Assembly (NCBI GenBank): GCA_030374735.1
Contig: JASCIV010000287.1
Span: forward strand, 1-26,175
DNA from: Gracilaria caudata
Taxonomy: Eukaryota > Rhodophyta > Florideophyceae > Gracilariales > Gracilariaceae
Direction of reading: 5' to 3'
DNA length: 26,175 bases
The notes beneath the pieces are model-generated. The model did no database searches and was not told the origin of the DNA. It saw only the letters and a list, made by a program, of their open reading frames with translations. Position 1 is the stretch's first letter; every line of letters begins with the position of its first letter. The position numbers and the translations under genes are program-made. Below are positions 1-8,644 of this stretch, piece after piece.

Positions 1-1409
1 ACGATATTCTTTCTTGAACACACGTTTCTTTAAGCAGAAACGACAAAACAGGCGCCCAGTGTGACCTACGTATCCCAGGACCTTCGTTGCGGCCGGCCAA
101 TCTGCAGTGAAGTACAGAACAAATGCTCGAATATTTCGGATCTTTCCATCCTGACAAGCGACAGGGATTCCGTTCTCCAACCTTTTCATATCGAGGATAA
201 GTTCATTCATGAAAGTGTCAAAGTAGTCAGCGTGATGGGATTCCGGGATCACGCCCAATATCCAAGAGTTGGAAGCACGACTGCGCTCTTCTGGTTTGAG
301 GTTTAGTACAGTCCTACAACTGGCCAGGCTGATTTTGCCTCCCCTTTTCGGTTCCTGGAGCATTCAAATCCATCTGTCGATATGGTCATGAATACCAATA
401 TCTCTTTCTGGTTGGAGTCCCAGTTTTGGAGCTTCTCGCCATGCTTTCTCACGAACATGTTGCCATGGTAGTAGTCGTGGACAGGCATGCGTGATTTGTC
501 CTTCGATAGTGACTCTTTCGCTCTAATGCAACCTTCGAGCAGCGCATTCAATGAACTTCTCGTGGAGCACAGACCTCTCAACGCAGATGAAGTTTTCAAG
601 AACCAGAACTTCTGACCACTTTCTGAAAAATGAATGTTGCAGACAGGGCAGTCAGAAGCATTGCGAAGCCGTCCGGACTGCGCGACGTGGCCGCTCGGGC
701 ACATAAGAACGTTGGACTTGGAGATGCATGCCTTGCGTACAGCGGAAGCGATCAGGGTTCTGTATGAGAATTGAGAAGTTAATGGGGGTGTCTTCATCAT
801 CACCTCCATTGCACGTTGGGAAATGTTCGAATGCTCCGCGGCATAAATCAAGGCAGCGAGCCGTTCGTACTCGACTTGTGTGTGGCTCATCTCCATATGC
901 CGTAACGGAACCAATGAGCTCTGTGAGGTGGACAAAGAGTTGTTGGAGAACGCGGCATGAGGTAAGGGAGAGTCTTGGAAAGAGCTTTCCAAAGCGTCTG
1001 AAAGCTCACCTGACATGTTTTGGACTACACAGACGTCGTGATCTTGACTAAGATCTTCGTCTTCATGTAGAACATATTCCTGACTGTTTCTGAAGCTTGG
1101 CGCCCTCCCAATGCTCTTAGATTGAGGAACAATGTTATGATGCGAGGTGTAGTTGGCTACGTCACGACTCATTGGGATTGTTCCGTTAGAAATGCTACGT
1201 TGGAATTCTCCTAGTGTTTTGTTGTTATTGTGGTTGACTGGCGTCGACTGCATTGATCTCTGCCACCGGCACGGTCTCTTCGGACAACTTTCTTCGCCAT
1301 CATCTTTGGGTGCAAGAAGCTCCTCTTCTCTGACACTCAGAACAGTTCCACGGTGTTGGAATGAAGATATTTCCCATCGACACCTCTTTCGCCCTGTCGT
1401 GTTCGCCAT
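1..1409 (-). pseudogene. Tnp2-family (CACTA/EnSpm-like) DNA transposase, frameshifted and cut by the window edge
   Basis: On the minus strand an open frame starts at ATG 1409-1407 (an in-frame extension to 1520 is possible) and runs 368 codons to a TAA at 305-303. The next frame continues without a stop to base 1. Together they follow the Tnp2 order: Cys-rich segment (CPSGH at residues 237-241, CPVC at 254-257), a KFWFLKTSSALRGLC block, HDYYHGNMF, then ISTDGFE with the first catalytic-type Asp near 373, SAWPVVGLY, and in the second frame WILGVIPE, the ADWPA block with the second Asp near 101, and a CRFC motif near 40. The third acidic residue would lie beyond the edge. Tnp2 proteins are DDE transposases that cut and paste CACTA elements. 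The frame break lies at TACTAAAC where TACCTAAAC would keep the frame, a one-base loss. The first 50 residues carry KRCRWE (8-13) and KRPCRWQ (44-50). The family call is from recognised motifs, not a search. Confidence 0.8.
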
Positions 1410-2015
1410 GATGGTTTCACAGCAACACTGGGTGAGGCGTACGATACATCGTACACTGCGATCGCAGATACGTTCTTCGTTCTCGAGATGAGAAGTGAGT
1501 ATCATTAGATGTGCTCTCAAAGCTTCGAGAGCCTACAAGTGGTCCGGAACAGGCTGGAAGAGTTATTTTCATCTTCTGATTGGTTCATTCAAAAGTCTAC
1601 CAAACTTGAAATGTACTTTGCTCAATTTCTCTTCATCCCAACTTTTCGCTTGAAGCCCCGCGCTTTCCGGGAGGGCCTCTCCTCGTCGTTTCGGATGTAA
1701 CCACGTTAACTACTTCCGTCTCATCTGCCACCTGCCCATGCTCGATCACATTCCCTCACACCATTTGTACTGCTCAGCTGGTTTCCACTGTTTGATTCGT
1801 TATCGTACGCTTTCTGCAGTGACCTGCTCGGCAGAGCACAGCCTTGCCAGGTCTTCTGACATTTCGAGCATCACTTCGACTTTGAGAGTTTCATATTCGC
1901 CTGTTGGCTGCGTAAGTCTGGCACCCGTTTTCTTGACTGCCCAAAGAAGATGTACTTCTGCCACTGACACGCTTTCGTTTTCGCCGCCCTCAAGATCACC
2001 ATTAGCTATAGGACA
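1410..2015. other. Intergenic gap between divergent ORFs
   Basis: About 600 bases separate the ATG of the minus-strand transposase from the ATG of the plus-strand acidic ORF. Short open frames occur on both strands but none shows a domain. If both ORFs belong to one element, this gap would hold a bidirectional promoter. I see no clear TATA box or repeat here. Confidence 0.4.
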
Positions 2016-3284
2016 ATGCATCAAGTGACCGCTGACAGCGCGTTCAACCCCGGGGGGCAGGGGAGCGCCTCCAATCATGTTTTTCATCGGGATGTCGCCA
2101 GACCTAGAAGTATGCTTGAGGCCGAGACCGCAGTACCTACTCAGTCCAATGCATGCAGGGGAAACTGGCTTCCTCCTAACTCTGTCTGCATCCCGACTGC
2201 GTCGTGCAAGAGGAAGATGAAAGCCAAGGACCTTCCTGGGGTCCCGACTGGGACTGTGATAACAGCTCGTGCGGTCTTCAATCGTCTCTACCAGCAGCAG
2301 ATGGGAAGGAACTCTGAGTCGTTCGATCCTAACTTTCCAATCTATTTGGAGATGGCCAACAAGATGAAAGACGATATTCGCGAGTATCTCTACCATAAGT
2401 TGGGACTGGAGCGTGGAACGCGCACATACACGTCTGTCAGGAACGAGTTCTCCTCACAAATATCTCACCTGAGGAGGAAGTTGGAAGACACGTTCCCCGT
2501 CTTAAGCGCGGCACAGGGCGGTTGGGTGTCCACCGAACTCATTAAGGAAGCGATGCAGCGCGACAAGAAGTCCCATACAGAGGCCAGGAAGAAGCGCACT
2601 GCAATTGAGACGAGAGACAATGCGCCGGAGCGGGTTTGTGCGCTACCGCATGGAGGCGAACATGTTCAGACAAGTAATTTGAGGGCAGCAACATCGCATC
2701 AAAGTTCAGCGTCTCCATCTCGTGTTCCGCAAGAAGATTCTCGAACTGGCAACGAAAACGTACTGCGAGAGAATCATAATGTTCGTGATGCAAACTTCGT
2801 CCAGGGCAGTGTTCGGCAGGGCGGTAGGAGTGCTGAGGACGTGGATGAAGAGAGGGTCACAAGTGCTTCCGACGGATATGCGCAGAAAAGAACACCAAGC
2901 TTTTCGGACACGCGAGACCTCCGCAATATGAGAAACCAGGATGTACGTAGGTCTGGCTCTGGTGGATATGTCCGTCAGCAAGATGTTGAAGAAAAACCAC
3001 AGGCACAACCTCGGACTTCTGTTGGGAGGAAGCAGCCGCGGAAATCTGGTACCTCTCGCGCCGTCGCTGCTCCTAACTCATCATCCGAGAGTGAAAGTGA
3101 ATGCAGTGAAGAGGATGAGGTTCCATTATCGCAAGACTCAGAAGAAGAGCAGAGTGCCCTGCTAGCCACGGACATGGAGGCTGGAAACAAAGGTCGTGAC
3201 AGTGATGAATCAGATGGAGACTTGGAGATAGACGATGAAACGTGCAGACGTGCAACTGCTGCGAAACATCCCGCCAGGAAATAG
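2016..3284 (+). CDS. Unrecognised acidic, nuclear-type protein (422 aa)
   Basis: This is the longest uninterrupted reading frame in the window, ATG 2016 to TAG 3284. I do not recognise the family. Residues 80-195 look globular and helical (AVFNRLYQQQMGRN, MANKMKDDIREYLYHKLGLE, ISHLRRKLEDTF), followed by a basic RDKKSHTEARKKR segment. From residue 210 it is low-complexity and Arg/Ser/Asp/Gln-rich, with a Ser/Glu cluster near 355-380 (SSSESESECSEEDE) and an acidic stretch near 392-408. That composition suggests a nuclear or DNA-associated protein. The frame stays open past the TAG for 33 more codons rich in Lys and Arg, ending at a TGA at 3384-3386, so the TAG may be a premature stop. It is divergent from the transposase, and a second-ORF (TnpA-like) role in the same element is possible but unproven. 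Confidence 0.55.
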   Translation: MHQVTADSAFNPGGQGSASNHVFHRDVARPRSMLEAETAVPTQSNACRGNWLPPNSVCIPTASCKRKMKAKDLPGVPTGTVITARAVFNRLYQQQMGRNSESFDPNFPIYLEMANKMKDDIREYLYHKLGLERGTRTYTSVRNEFSSQISHLRRKLEDTFPVLSAAQGGWVSTELIKEAMQRDKKSHTEARKKRTAIETRDNAPERVCALPHGGEHVQTSNLRAATSHQSSASPSRVPQEDSRTGNENVLRENHNVRDANFVQGSVRQGGRSAEDVDEERVTSASDGYAQKRTPSFSDTRDLRNMRNQDVRRSGSGGYVRQQDVEEKPQAQPRTSVGRKQPRKSGTSRAVAAPNSSSESESECSEEDEVPLSQDSEEEQSALLATDMEAGNKGRDSDESDGDLEIDDETCRRATAAKHPARK

Positions 3285-3386
3285 AAACGAAAGAAGCGCG
3301 CTCAAAAGCCCTCGTCGAAGATGATCGCAGCGAAACATGCCACTCGTACACCTCGTTCAAGGAAGAAGAAAATGCGGAAGAGCTGA
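3285..3386 (+). other. In-frame basic tail after the TAG of the 422-aa ORF
   Basis: Directly after TAG 3282-3284 the same frame encodes 33 residues beginning KRKKRAQKPSSK and ending RTPRSRKKKMRKS before TGA 3384-3386. Twelve or more are Lys or Arg, typical of a bipartite nuclear localisation signal. Either the TAG is a recent nonsense mutation, or the tail is added by readthrough, or it is chance. The first reading seems most likely. Confidence 0.4.
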
Positions 3387-4150
3387 GCGCAGGACCTGTG
3401 CTTATGCTCAGAGGTTACGGGCCTGCAAAGTAAGTTATTTACTCCATATGTCGCCGCAAAAGGCTTTGATGGCCTTCGTGTCGAGAGATATATCTGCTAA
3501 CAATCATTCAGAGTCTCGAGTTAGACTGTCACAGGGCATCAGTCTGACGTCCGACCTTCACATGTGCTCTTCCAGCTTTCCTATAACTCCACAGCGGCCC
3601 TTAAAAGTTTGTTATGCATGTTTTTGCTCTGACCTCCGACTGGGGGTTGGGGTGCGGCTTCGGGTCGCGTATTAATTTGATGTAAAGACCAGTTCCCGGT
3701 CGTACGGCGTACATGTTTAGTACGCGAATTGGGTGAACGTGAGCCACGATTATGGCGTTCTTCGTTCAGTTAGTGGTAGAATCCAGACCATCTTAGATAT
3801 ATAACGGGTCCTGCGTCTGACCCATTCGGGAGATAATATCGCCCATATCGCTCAGCATACTCTGGTCGTATTGTGCCGCGATTAGAGTAGTAATTTGGTC
3901 ATAGTACGCCAAGACTGAGCCGCAAATCAGCCACATACCTTGTACCAGACTGGTGAGATTCTTGGCCTTGTAAGGTAGTTATGTGGTTCTGCACACCATC
4001 GATTGCGAGCGGCTTTGGGCCTTTTTTCGGCCGTACACGGACAGCCCGAAGCTACGGGCTGGGACAGGTTGGGCACTCTCAAAGTGGCGCAAATGTGTCC
4101 GCACAGAAGGCCATTCTGGCCAGGTCTCGGACTGCCGCCGCCATGCTGAA
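3387..4150. other. Non-coding stretch with no recognised feature
   Basis: Short open frames on both strands lack domains. From about 3600 the sequence has many stops in all frames. No RNA gene is recognised. The right half (about 4010-4120) is rich in GGCC and leads into the GGCCATAY repeat cluster. Confidence 0.3.
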
Positions 4151-4160
4151 TGAGGCCGTC

Positions 4161-4275
4161 GGTCGGCCATATCTGAAGGCAATATGTCGGCCATATTCAG
4201 GCCATTATTTGCACATTGCATGGCCAAAAAATTGCTAAATTTTTCGACAATATTACGGCCATACATTGGCCATAC
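4161..4275 (+). repeat. GGCCATAY octamer cluster, left arm
   Basis: Five copies of GGCCAT plus two variable bases occur in about 110 bases, at 4165-4172, 4189-4196, 4200-4207, 4257-4264 and 4268-4275, with one further ATGGCCA at 4220-4226. All five point the same way. A second cluster at 4901-5079 carries the reverse complement, so the two form opposing arms around 4300-4850. Clustered short motifs at both ends are typical of CACTA subterminal repeats, but assignment to the neighbouring transposase is inference. Confidence 0.5.
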
Positions 4276-4289
4276 TCTGTACCCTTCAT

Positions 4290-4710
4290 ATGTTCACAGG
4301 GATACCTCATCCTCCTCCTCCTCTCCTGGCATGGAGGAAGGTTCGATGAGCACCGACCGTGAGGACGGCTCCGCCTCCGCATTGGCCAAGAAGGTTCAAA
4401 CGAGGGGTTTGACGATGAAAACGACGAGGATTAAGAAGACGACGTGGACGAAGACGAAGATGACCCAAACGACGAGTTCCAGGACGCTATTGACGATGGA
4501 CTGCATGAATTAGTCTTCTTCGGCCGTCATCGAAGAATTTTTGGCACCGAACTCGCCAGCCCGCGCTTCGGCTTTAACGAAGTTGCAACCTTGCCTGATG
4601 TGCTGCGGAGTACCTACAGGGCCTCGTCAGATCCGGTTCGGTCAGCCATTTCCCGCGTAGCATTCACTTTTAAAGATTGGATCCTGATCATCACCCGGAT
4701 GAACATCTAA
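4290..4710 (+). pseudogene. Broken acidic ORF of unknown family
   Basis: A Ser-rich frame (DTSSSSSSPGMEEGSMSTD, from about 4301) gives way near 4405 to a second frame with a long Asp/Glu run: EGFDDENDED, then an in-frame TAA at 4432-4434, then DDVDEDEDDPNDEFQDAIDD. It continues as LVFFGRHRRIFG to a stop near 4710. The run of acidic codons across a frameshift and a stop suggests one decayed acidic protein segment. No family is recognised. It lies between the two GGCCATAY repeat arms and so may be cargo of a small element. Confidence 0.4.
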
Positions 4711-4900
4711 GGCTTCCTTCCACACGCTCGCGAGAAGCTCATATGCGGGAGGCCCATTGGCAGATGTGCACCAGCTTTAGACGCTCCGAGCCTTTCCCTA
4801 TGAGCATTTTGCTAGACCCAGATTGGGCCGATACGTGTCCGTGTTGTGATTAAAAAATAATCTAAACTTGTGGACAATATTACGGCAGTAGTTGTCTTAA

Positions 4901-5079
4901 ATATGGCCGTAATAATGGCGTTTAAGTATGGCCAAAATAGTGCCTTTTCCAGTATGCTAAGATGGTTCAAAATATGGCCTAAAACGCCAGTTTCAGGACA
5001 TATTTGAGACACATTTCGCCCACTAAGTATGGTTCATAACTACGCCGTAGTAATGGCGACGATGGATCAAAATATGGCC
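4901..5079 (-). repeat. TATGGCC octamer cluster, right arm
   Basis: Four copies of RTATGGCC occur at 4901-4908, 4926-4933, 4972-4979 and 5072-5079, the reverse complement of the left-arm octamer. The context is partly complementary too: the left arm in reverse reads AATAATGGCC...AATATGGCC, and the right arm reads AATAATGGCG...AGTATGGCC. The motif GACAATATTACGGC also occurs directly in both arms (near 4246 and 4873). Confidence 0.5.
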
Positions 5080-5160
5080 AAAAGTGCCAGCTTTTGGAAC
5101 ATATTTGAGACACATTTCGTTAAATAAATATGGTACATGAATACACCGTATTAGTGACAA
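4961..5160 (+). repeat. Diverged tandem repeat, unit about 100 bp, two copies
   Basis: Two adjacent units begin GATGGTTCAAAATATGGCC (4961) and GATGGATCAAAATATGGCC (5061). Both contain the string CATATTTGAGACACATTTCG and end with a related TATGGT...GTA..AGTRATGGC-type segment. A shorter, more diverged relative lies just upstream near 4921-4960. There is no coding content. Confidence 0.65.
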
Positions 5161-5274
5161 AGAAAGACCGAAAGAATAGCACAAATTGTCCTAAACAGGT
5201 GCTATAATATTACCGAAAAGCATCAAATTTACTACTCTCTCACAACCTAATAGGTGCTAAAGGACAATGATCGC

Positions 5275-5439
5275 TCATGCAATGCCCGTTGCGAGTCGCT
5301 CGTTCTTCACGCTCTCCGATTCTTCGCGCACCTTCGACAGGCTATGGCTCAGCCATTGTTTAACGAGCTTCAGCGATTCATACTCTAGTACAGGGTGTTC
5401 GCGCGACGCCATCAGTTCTGCCGAGCCCTCCGTCGACAT
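5275..5439 (-). CDS. Small ORF with coding-like composition (54 aa), possible gene fragment
   Basis: ATG at 5439-5437 to TGA at 5277-5275. The product starts MSTEGSAELMASREHPVLEY and continues as an amphipathic, helix-like segment (ESLKLVKQWLSHSLSKVREE). The in-frame sequence upstream (NKVTRIEKRK before a TAG) is also charged. The residue mix looks more like protein than the overlapping plus-strand frame. It may be the first exon or a remnant of a longer gene. No family is recognised. Confidence 0.3.
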   Translation of the reverse strand: MSTEGSAELMASREHPVLEYESLKLVKQWLSHSLSKVREESESVKNERLATGIA

Positions 5440-5579
5440 AACTGTCTACTTCCGCTTCTCGATACGCGTTACTTTGTTTTCTACGCGTTCCAGGGTTGAA
5501 TGCATCGATCGAGGTCTAGCGAGGACAACGGGACGTGTTGGAGTCAATATGAGCCAGCTAGGTAAAACGCGGCCATGAA

Positions 5580-6190
5580 GGCATGCACGCACGTGTCGGT
5601 GCGCAATGGCTTGTACGCAAAAAAATATCGGTTGAGCTCAAAGTTGTGCGAGGTCATCCTTCAGAAAAGGTTGAATTGAGGCTTGAACGAAAGTTATGCC
5701 ATCTCTGGCACGCAGTATATGGCAGCGAATGGGGAGCAAGAACTGCGTGATGGGCGCGCAGTTATGATGGAGCATATGCGAGGACAGTGGCTGCAAAAGC
5801 GCGCAGTGGGAGGTGTCCGTGATGAGGTGGAGCGGGGTAGATGGTTCATCCGACGAGTGCGCGTGCTGTGCCTCGCACTCTGGCGTGGGGTCGAGGGTCT
5901 CGGATGCCGCTGCAACAGCGGCACATCTACCGGCTCTCTCTGCAACGAGAACCTGTGTTAAGGCGGGCGGTCGTGCAGCACAGTAGGCGCGTTGAAAACA
6001 GTGGTGGAGGTGGACAGCGAGGCGGAGGAAGAGAGCGTCTGCGACAGCAGGGGCGGAGAGGCTCGGAAGCCAGCAAACGCGCGGTGCCGATGACATGTTG
6101 AACACTTGCGAGCGCATCCTGGGCCACGGCTTCCTCGCGCGTAGAGGCGGTGAGTGTCGAGGAGACGCCGAGTGTCCATGCAACCACTGT
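5580..6190. other. GC-rich stretch with overlapping frames, no recognised gene
   Basis: Open frames overlap on both strands, mostly a consequence of high GC. The minus-strand frame 5638-6183 (181 aa) is the longest and is Ala/His/Arg-rich without motifs. I cannot decide which strand, if either, is coding. Confidence 0.25.
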
Positions 6191-6410
6191 GGCTGCTACT
6201 GCTGCCGCGACCGCGGGCGCGACGCGTACGGCATCTGACAGTGGCGACGCTGGCGGTAACGTTGGCAGCGACAGCAGCAGTGGCGGCAGTGGTGGTCGGC
6301 GGCGGCAGCGGCGGCGACGCCGACGGCGGCGGCTGCGCCAGCGACGGTGGCGGTGACGGCTATGGCGGTGAAGGCGACGGCGGTGGCAGCTGCGGCGGCG
6401 CTATGTACCT
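6190..6410. repeat. GC-rich degenerate trinucleotide repeat
   Basis: About 220 bases dominated by GGC, GAC, AGC and GGT triplets (for example GGCGGCAGCGGCGGCGACGC near 6300). Depending on the frame it would encode Arg, Gly/Ser or Ala/Thr runs. It is a degenerate (GGC)n-type low-complexity tract rather than a perfect microsatellite. Confidence 0.7.
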
Positions 6411-6429
6411 GAAGTTCGTTGCGTAGCGG

Positions 6430-7248
6430 AGCAGCAAAGCGAGATCAAAACAAAGCGCAAGAGCGACAGAAATCGCCAAACGAAACAGCTCTGACACGAT
6501 CTGTAAGCACCTTGGCTGTAATTTCTGGATGGATGCAACCTGCGATAGAAGCTGTACAATTCTCAGACGTGGAATCCTGTGACGGGGTATGCTGTGGCGT
6601 TATCTCTTGGGTATGGGCTTCGACGCATCGCGCATGACGTTTTTTCCTCTTCAGCAAGAAATGCGGCTTCTCATTCTGTGTGTCGTCAACGCAGAACCCG
6701 GCATCAGCAACGAGTTGTGATACTCTATATAGTTTTCTAATCAGGACAAGAGCACCACCACGCTACAAGGAGCGCTCATCATTTCGACAGCCTTGAGTTG
6801 TTGCAGCGTATTTGATGCTGAAGTGTGCTGCATACGCAAGAGCCCGACTGTGCTCTCTCTCCAGTCGAACCCTGTCAGGGCTTGGGCCACGGACCAATCT
6901 TCCGGGCAGGGTTCACAACATACGTGCAAGCGATGCGGCGGCAAATCAACGAGCGGTGATAAAACGAAAACGTTTCAGCTGTGAAGCGGGATAGGCATGT
7001 CGCCTATCACTGCGGTTTGTCCATAACAGAAACCATAGACTGGCGCAACTCAAGACGTTGTGTATCAGTGTCAGAGATATCAAGAAGGACAAGTTCGTCA
7101 CAAAGGCAACCATTGATAATATAGATGCACGAAATAAATACCTGTTGAATGAGTTACCGTTGCCACGACAAGCCCTACAAGGACCCGTGTAACAGATAAC
7201 GCATCGTTACTTTTCTAGCAATTTACCTGCTTTCTTCACCGTAACTCC
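6430..7248. other. Non-coding stretch with no recognised feature
   Basis: About 800 bases with only short frames on either strand and no domain, RNA gene or clear repeat that I can support. Confidence 0.3.
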
Positions 7249-7700
7249 TCACATGCGAGCTAACCATTCCTGCCTCGATGATACTGAGTACTCGCCCTTA
7301 TCTCTCTGGGCGCGCAAGGCGCACAAAGCAGGACCCTTTGAACGGTTTAAATGCGGCGTTGCAAATATTTTCTATCGACAATGCGTCCAAACCGGCCGCC
7401 TAAGGTATCGGTGTTACGTACCAAGGTAGACTTTGCCAGACCACAGACGGCAGGGTTACAAGGCTGCCAGGCAATCTTACCGAGGTTCATGGTAGGCAAG
7501 AGAGTCCTCGCGGAGAGCTTCGAAGCAGCTAGAGTAGCTTCGCAGCCGAAATGTCCGGCACCTATCACAATCACATCGTAGCTGGTTGGATGCCTGTTTA
7601 TCTGACGCTGCGACTGGCGAAGCAGGGCTGTTGGACGTGGCTCCCGCCTGAGTCGGGCATCCCAGCTTGAGGATGGCTGAGAGAGAGGACGATCATCACA
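7249..7700 (-). pseudogene. mnmG: N-terminal fragment of organellar-type MnmG/GidA (tRNA U34 modification)
   Basis: MnmG is the FAD-binding partner that, with MnmE, builds the aminomethyl-type modification of U34 in tRNAs. Eukaryotes keep it in mitochondria (MTO1) or plastids. The minus frame contains the family's start: YDVIVIGAGHFGCEA (Rossmann FAD loop, with F where Ala is usual), LLPTMNLGKIAWQPCNPAVC (usual NPAxGG here NPAVCG), and YLQRR. It then shifts frame near 7347-7355 into LNRSKGPALCALRAQRDKGE, also diagnostic, and stops at 7249. Only about 110 of the usual 620 or so residues are present. Upstream of YDV the frame is open to 7700 and reads SSSWDARLRREPRPTALLRQ, rich in Arg and Ser and nearly free of acids, like an organelle transit peptide, but without an in-frame ATG. 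A frameshift, lost glycines and truncation mark it as a pseudogene. Confidence 0.85.
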
Positions 7701-8644
7701 TCATGTGCCCATGAAGGTCGCTGGGGTGGTGTGCATAACGGTGGCTGCACGATGAAAGAACGTTTGGGTGCATGACGATGCTAATGAGCTGTGCGAACAT
7801 AGACGGTCACTGGGGAGGTTTGGATTCGATTAGCAGCAAGTTCAGAGTTCCGGACTGCCGTCTGCGTGTATAGGAGCCAAGTGAGGAGAGCGCCCTACGG
7901 GCGCCTGCACAGGCAAAACACAGCGACAAATTTGATTCAAAAGTATGGCATGCTTGTGGACTTCACCGAAAAGCGGCTGAAGATGTACTGCGGTGGACCC
8001 GGGCGGCTACTTACCGGACAGCCGTGAATCCGTTGACGGCCAGCCGGACATGTTCGGTACCAAATAAGTAGTCTCAAAAAATTACTACGTGGCACAAGGC
8101 CATCCCGCGGGTACTATTCGGCACCCATTGCTATTTTTCGAACATTTTATGACCGTATTTTGATCGCATTTGGCCGAGAAGCATGCTCATAGGGTTTGGC
8201 AACTCATCCTTCACTGCGCAGACGACCTGCTACATATATACATGATACCGATTGTGATGAGAGTTCCTCCAGCTGAAGCTCTGATTCAACAGATGGACAA
8301 ACATCTTCGGGCGTTTTGCGCTCAATCTCGAGCACGGAAGAACCCTCAACAGCTGTTTCGAAACCTGTTCTGCATGAATATAATCGCGGACGGGTTTCCC
8401 GCAATCGGCAGTTAGATCGATTTTCGCAGGGTGATATAGAGAGGAAAGGAATTCCTGCTGCCCTGCTGCGTCGGTGGACTTATCATCCATTATCAGATGG
8501 TGGTGATATCCTCCCTGCCATGGTCGATGTATCAGCCCCATCGCGAAGACACGCAAGGGAACTTGACGGAAAACCTTTGAAAACTGTGAGAATCCTAGTA
8601 GTGTAGAACCTTTTGTGGAATAAGTAACTCAGCAATTTATTTTT
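7701..8644. other. Mostly non-coding; possible extra 5' remnant of the HECT ligase
   Basis: 7701-8165 shows nothing recognisable. From 8316 to 8606 a plus frame (ALLRRWTYHPLSDGGDI in its centre) runs toward the ligase fragment and could be an upstream piece of it. The overlapping minus frame 8230-8556 is equally open, so I leave it unassigned. Confidence 0.25.

Noticed and set aside
5638..6183. 181-aa minus-strand ORF as a gene
   Set aside because: Several overlapping frames on both strands are equally open because of high GC; no motif supports one of them.
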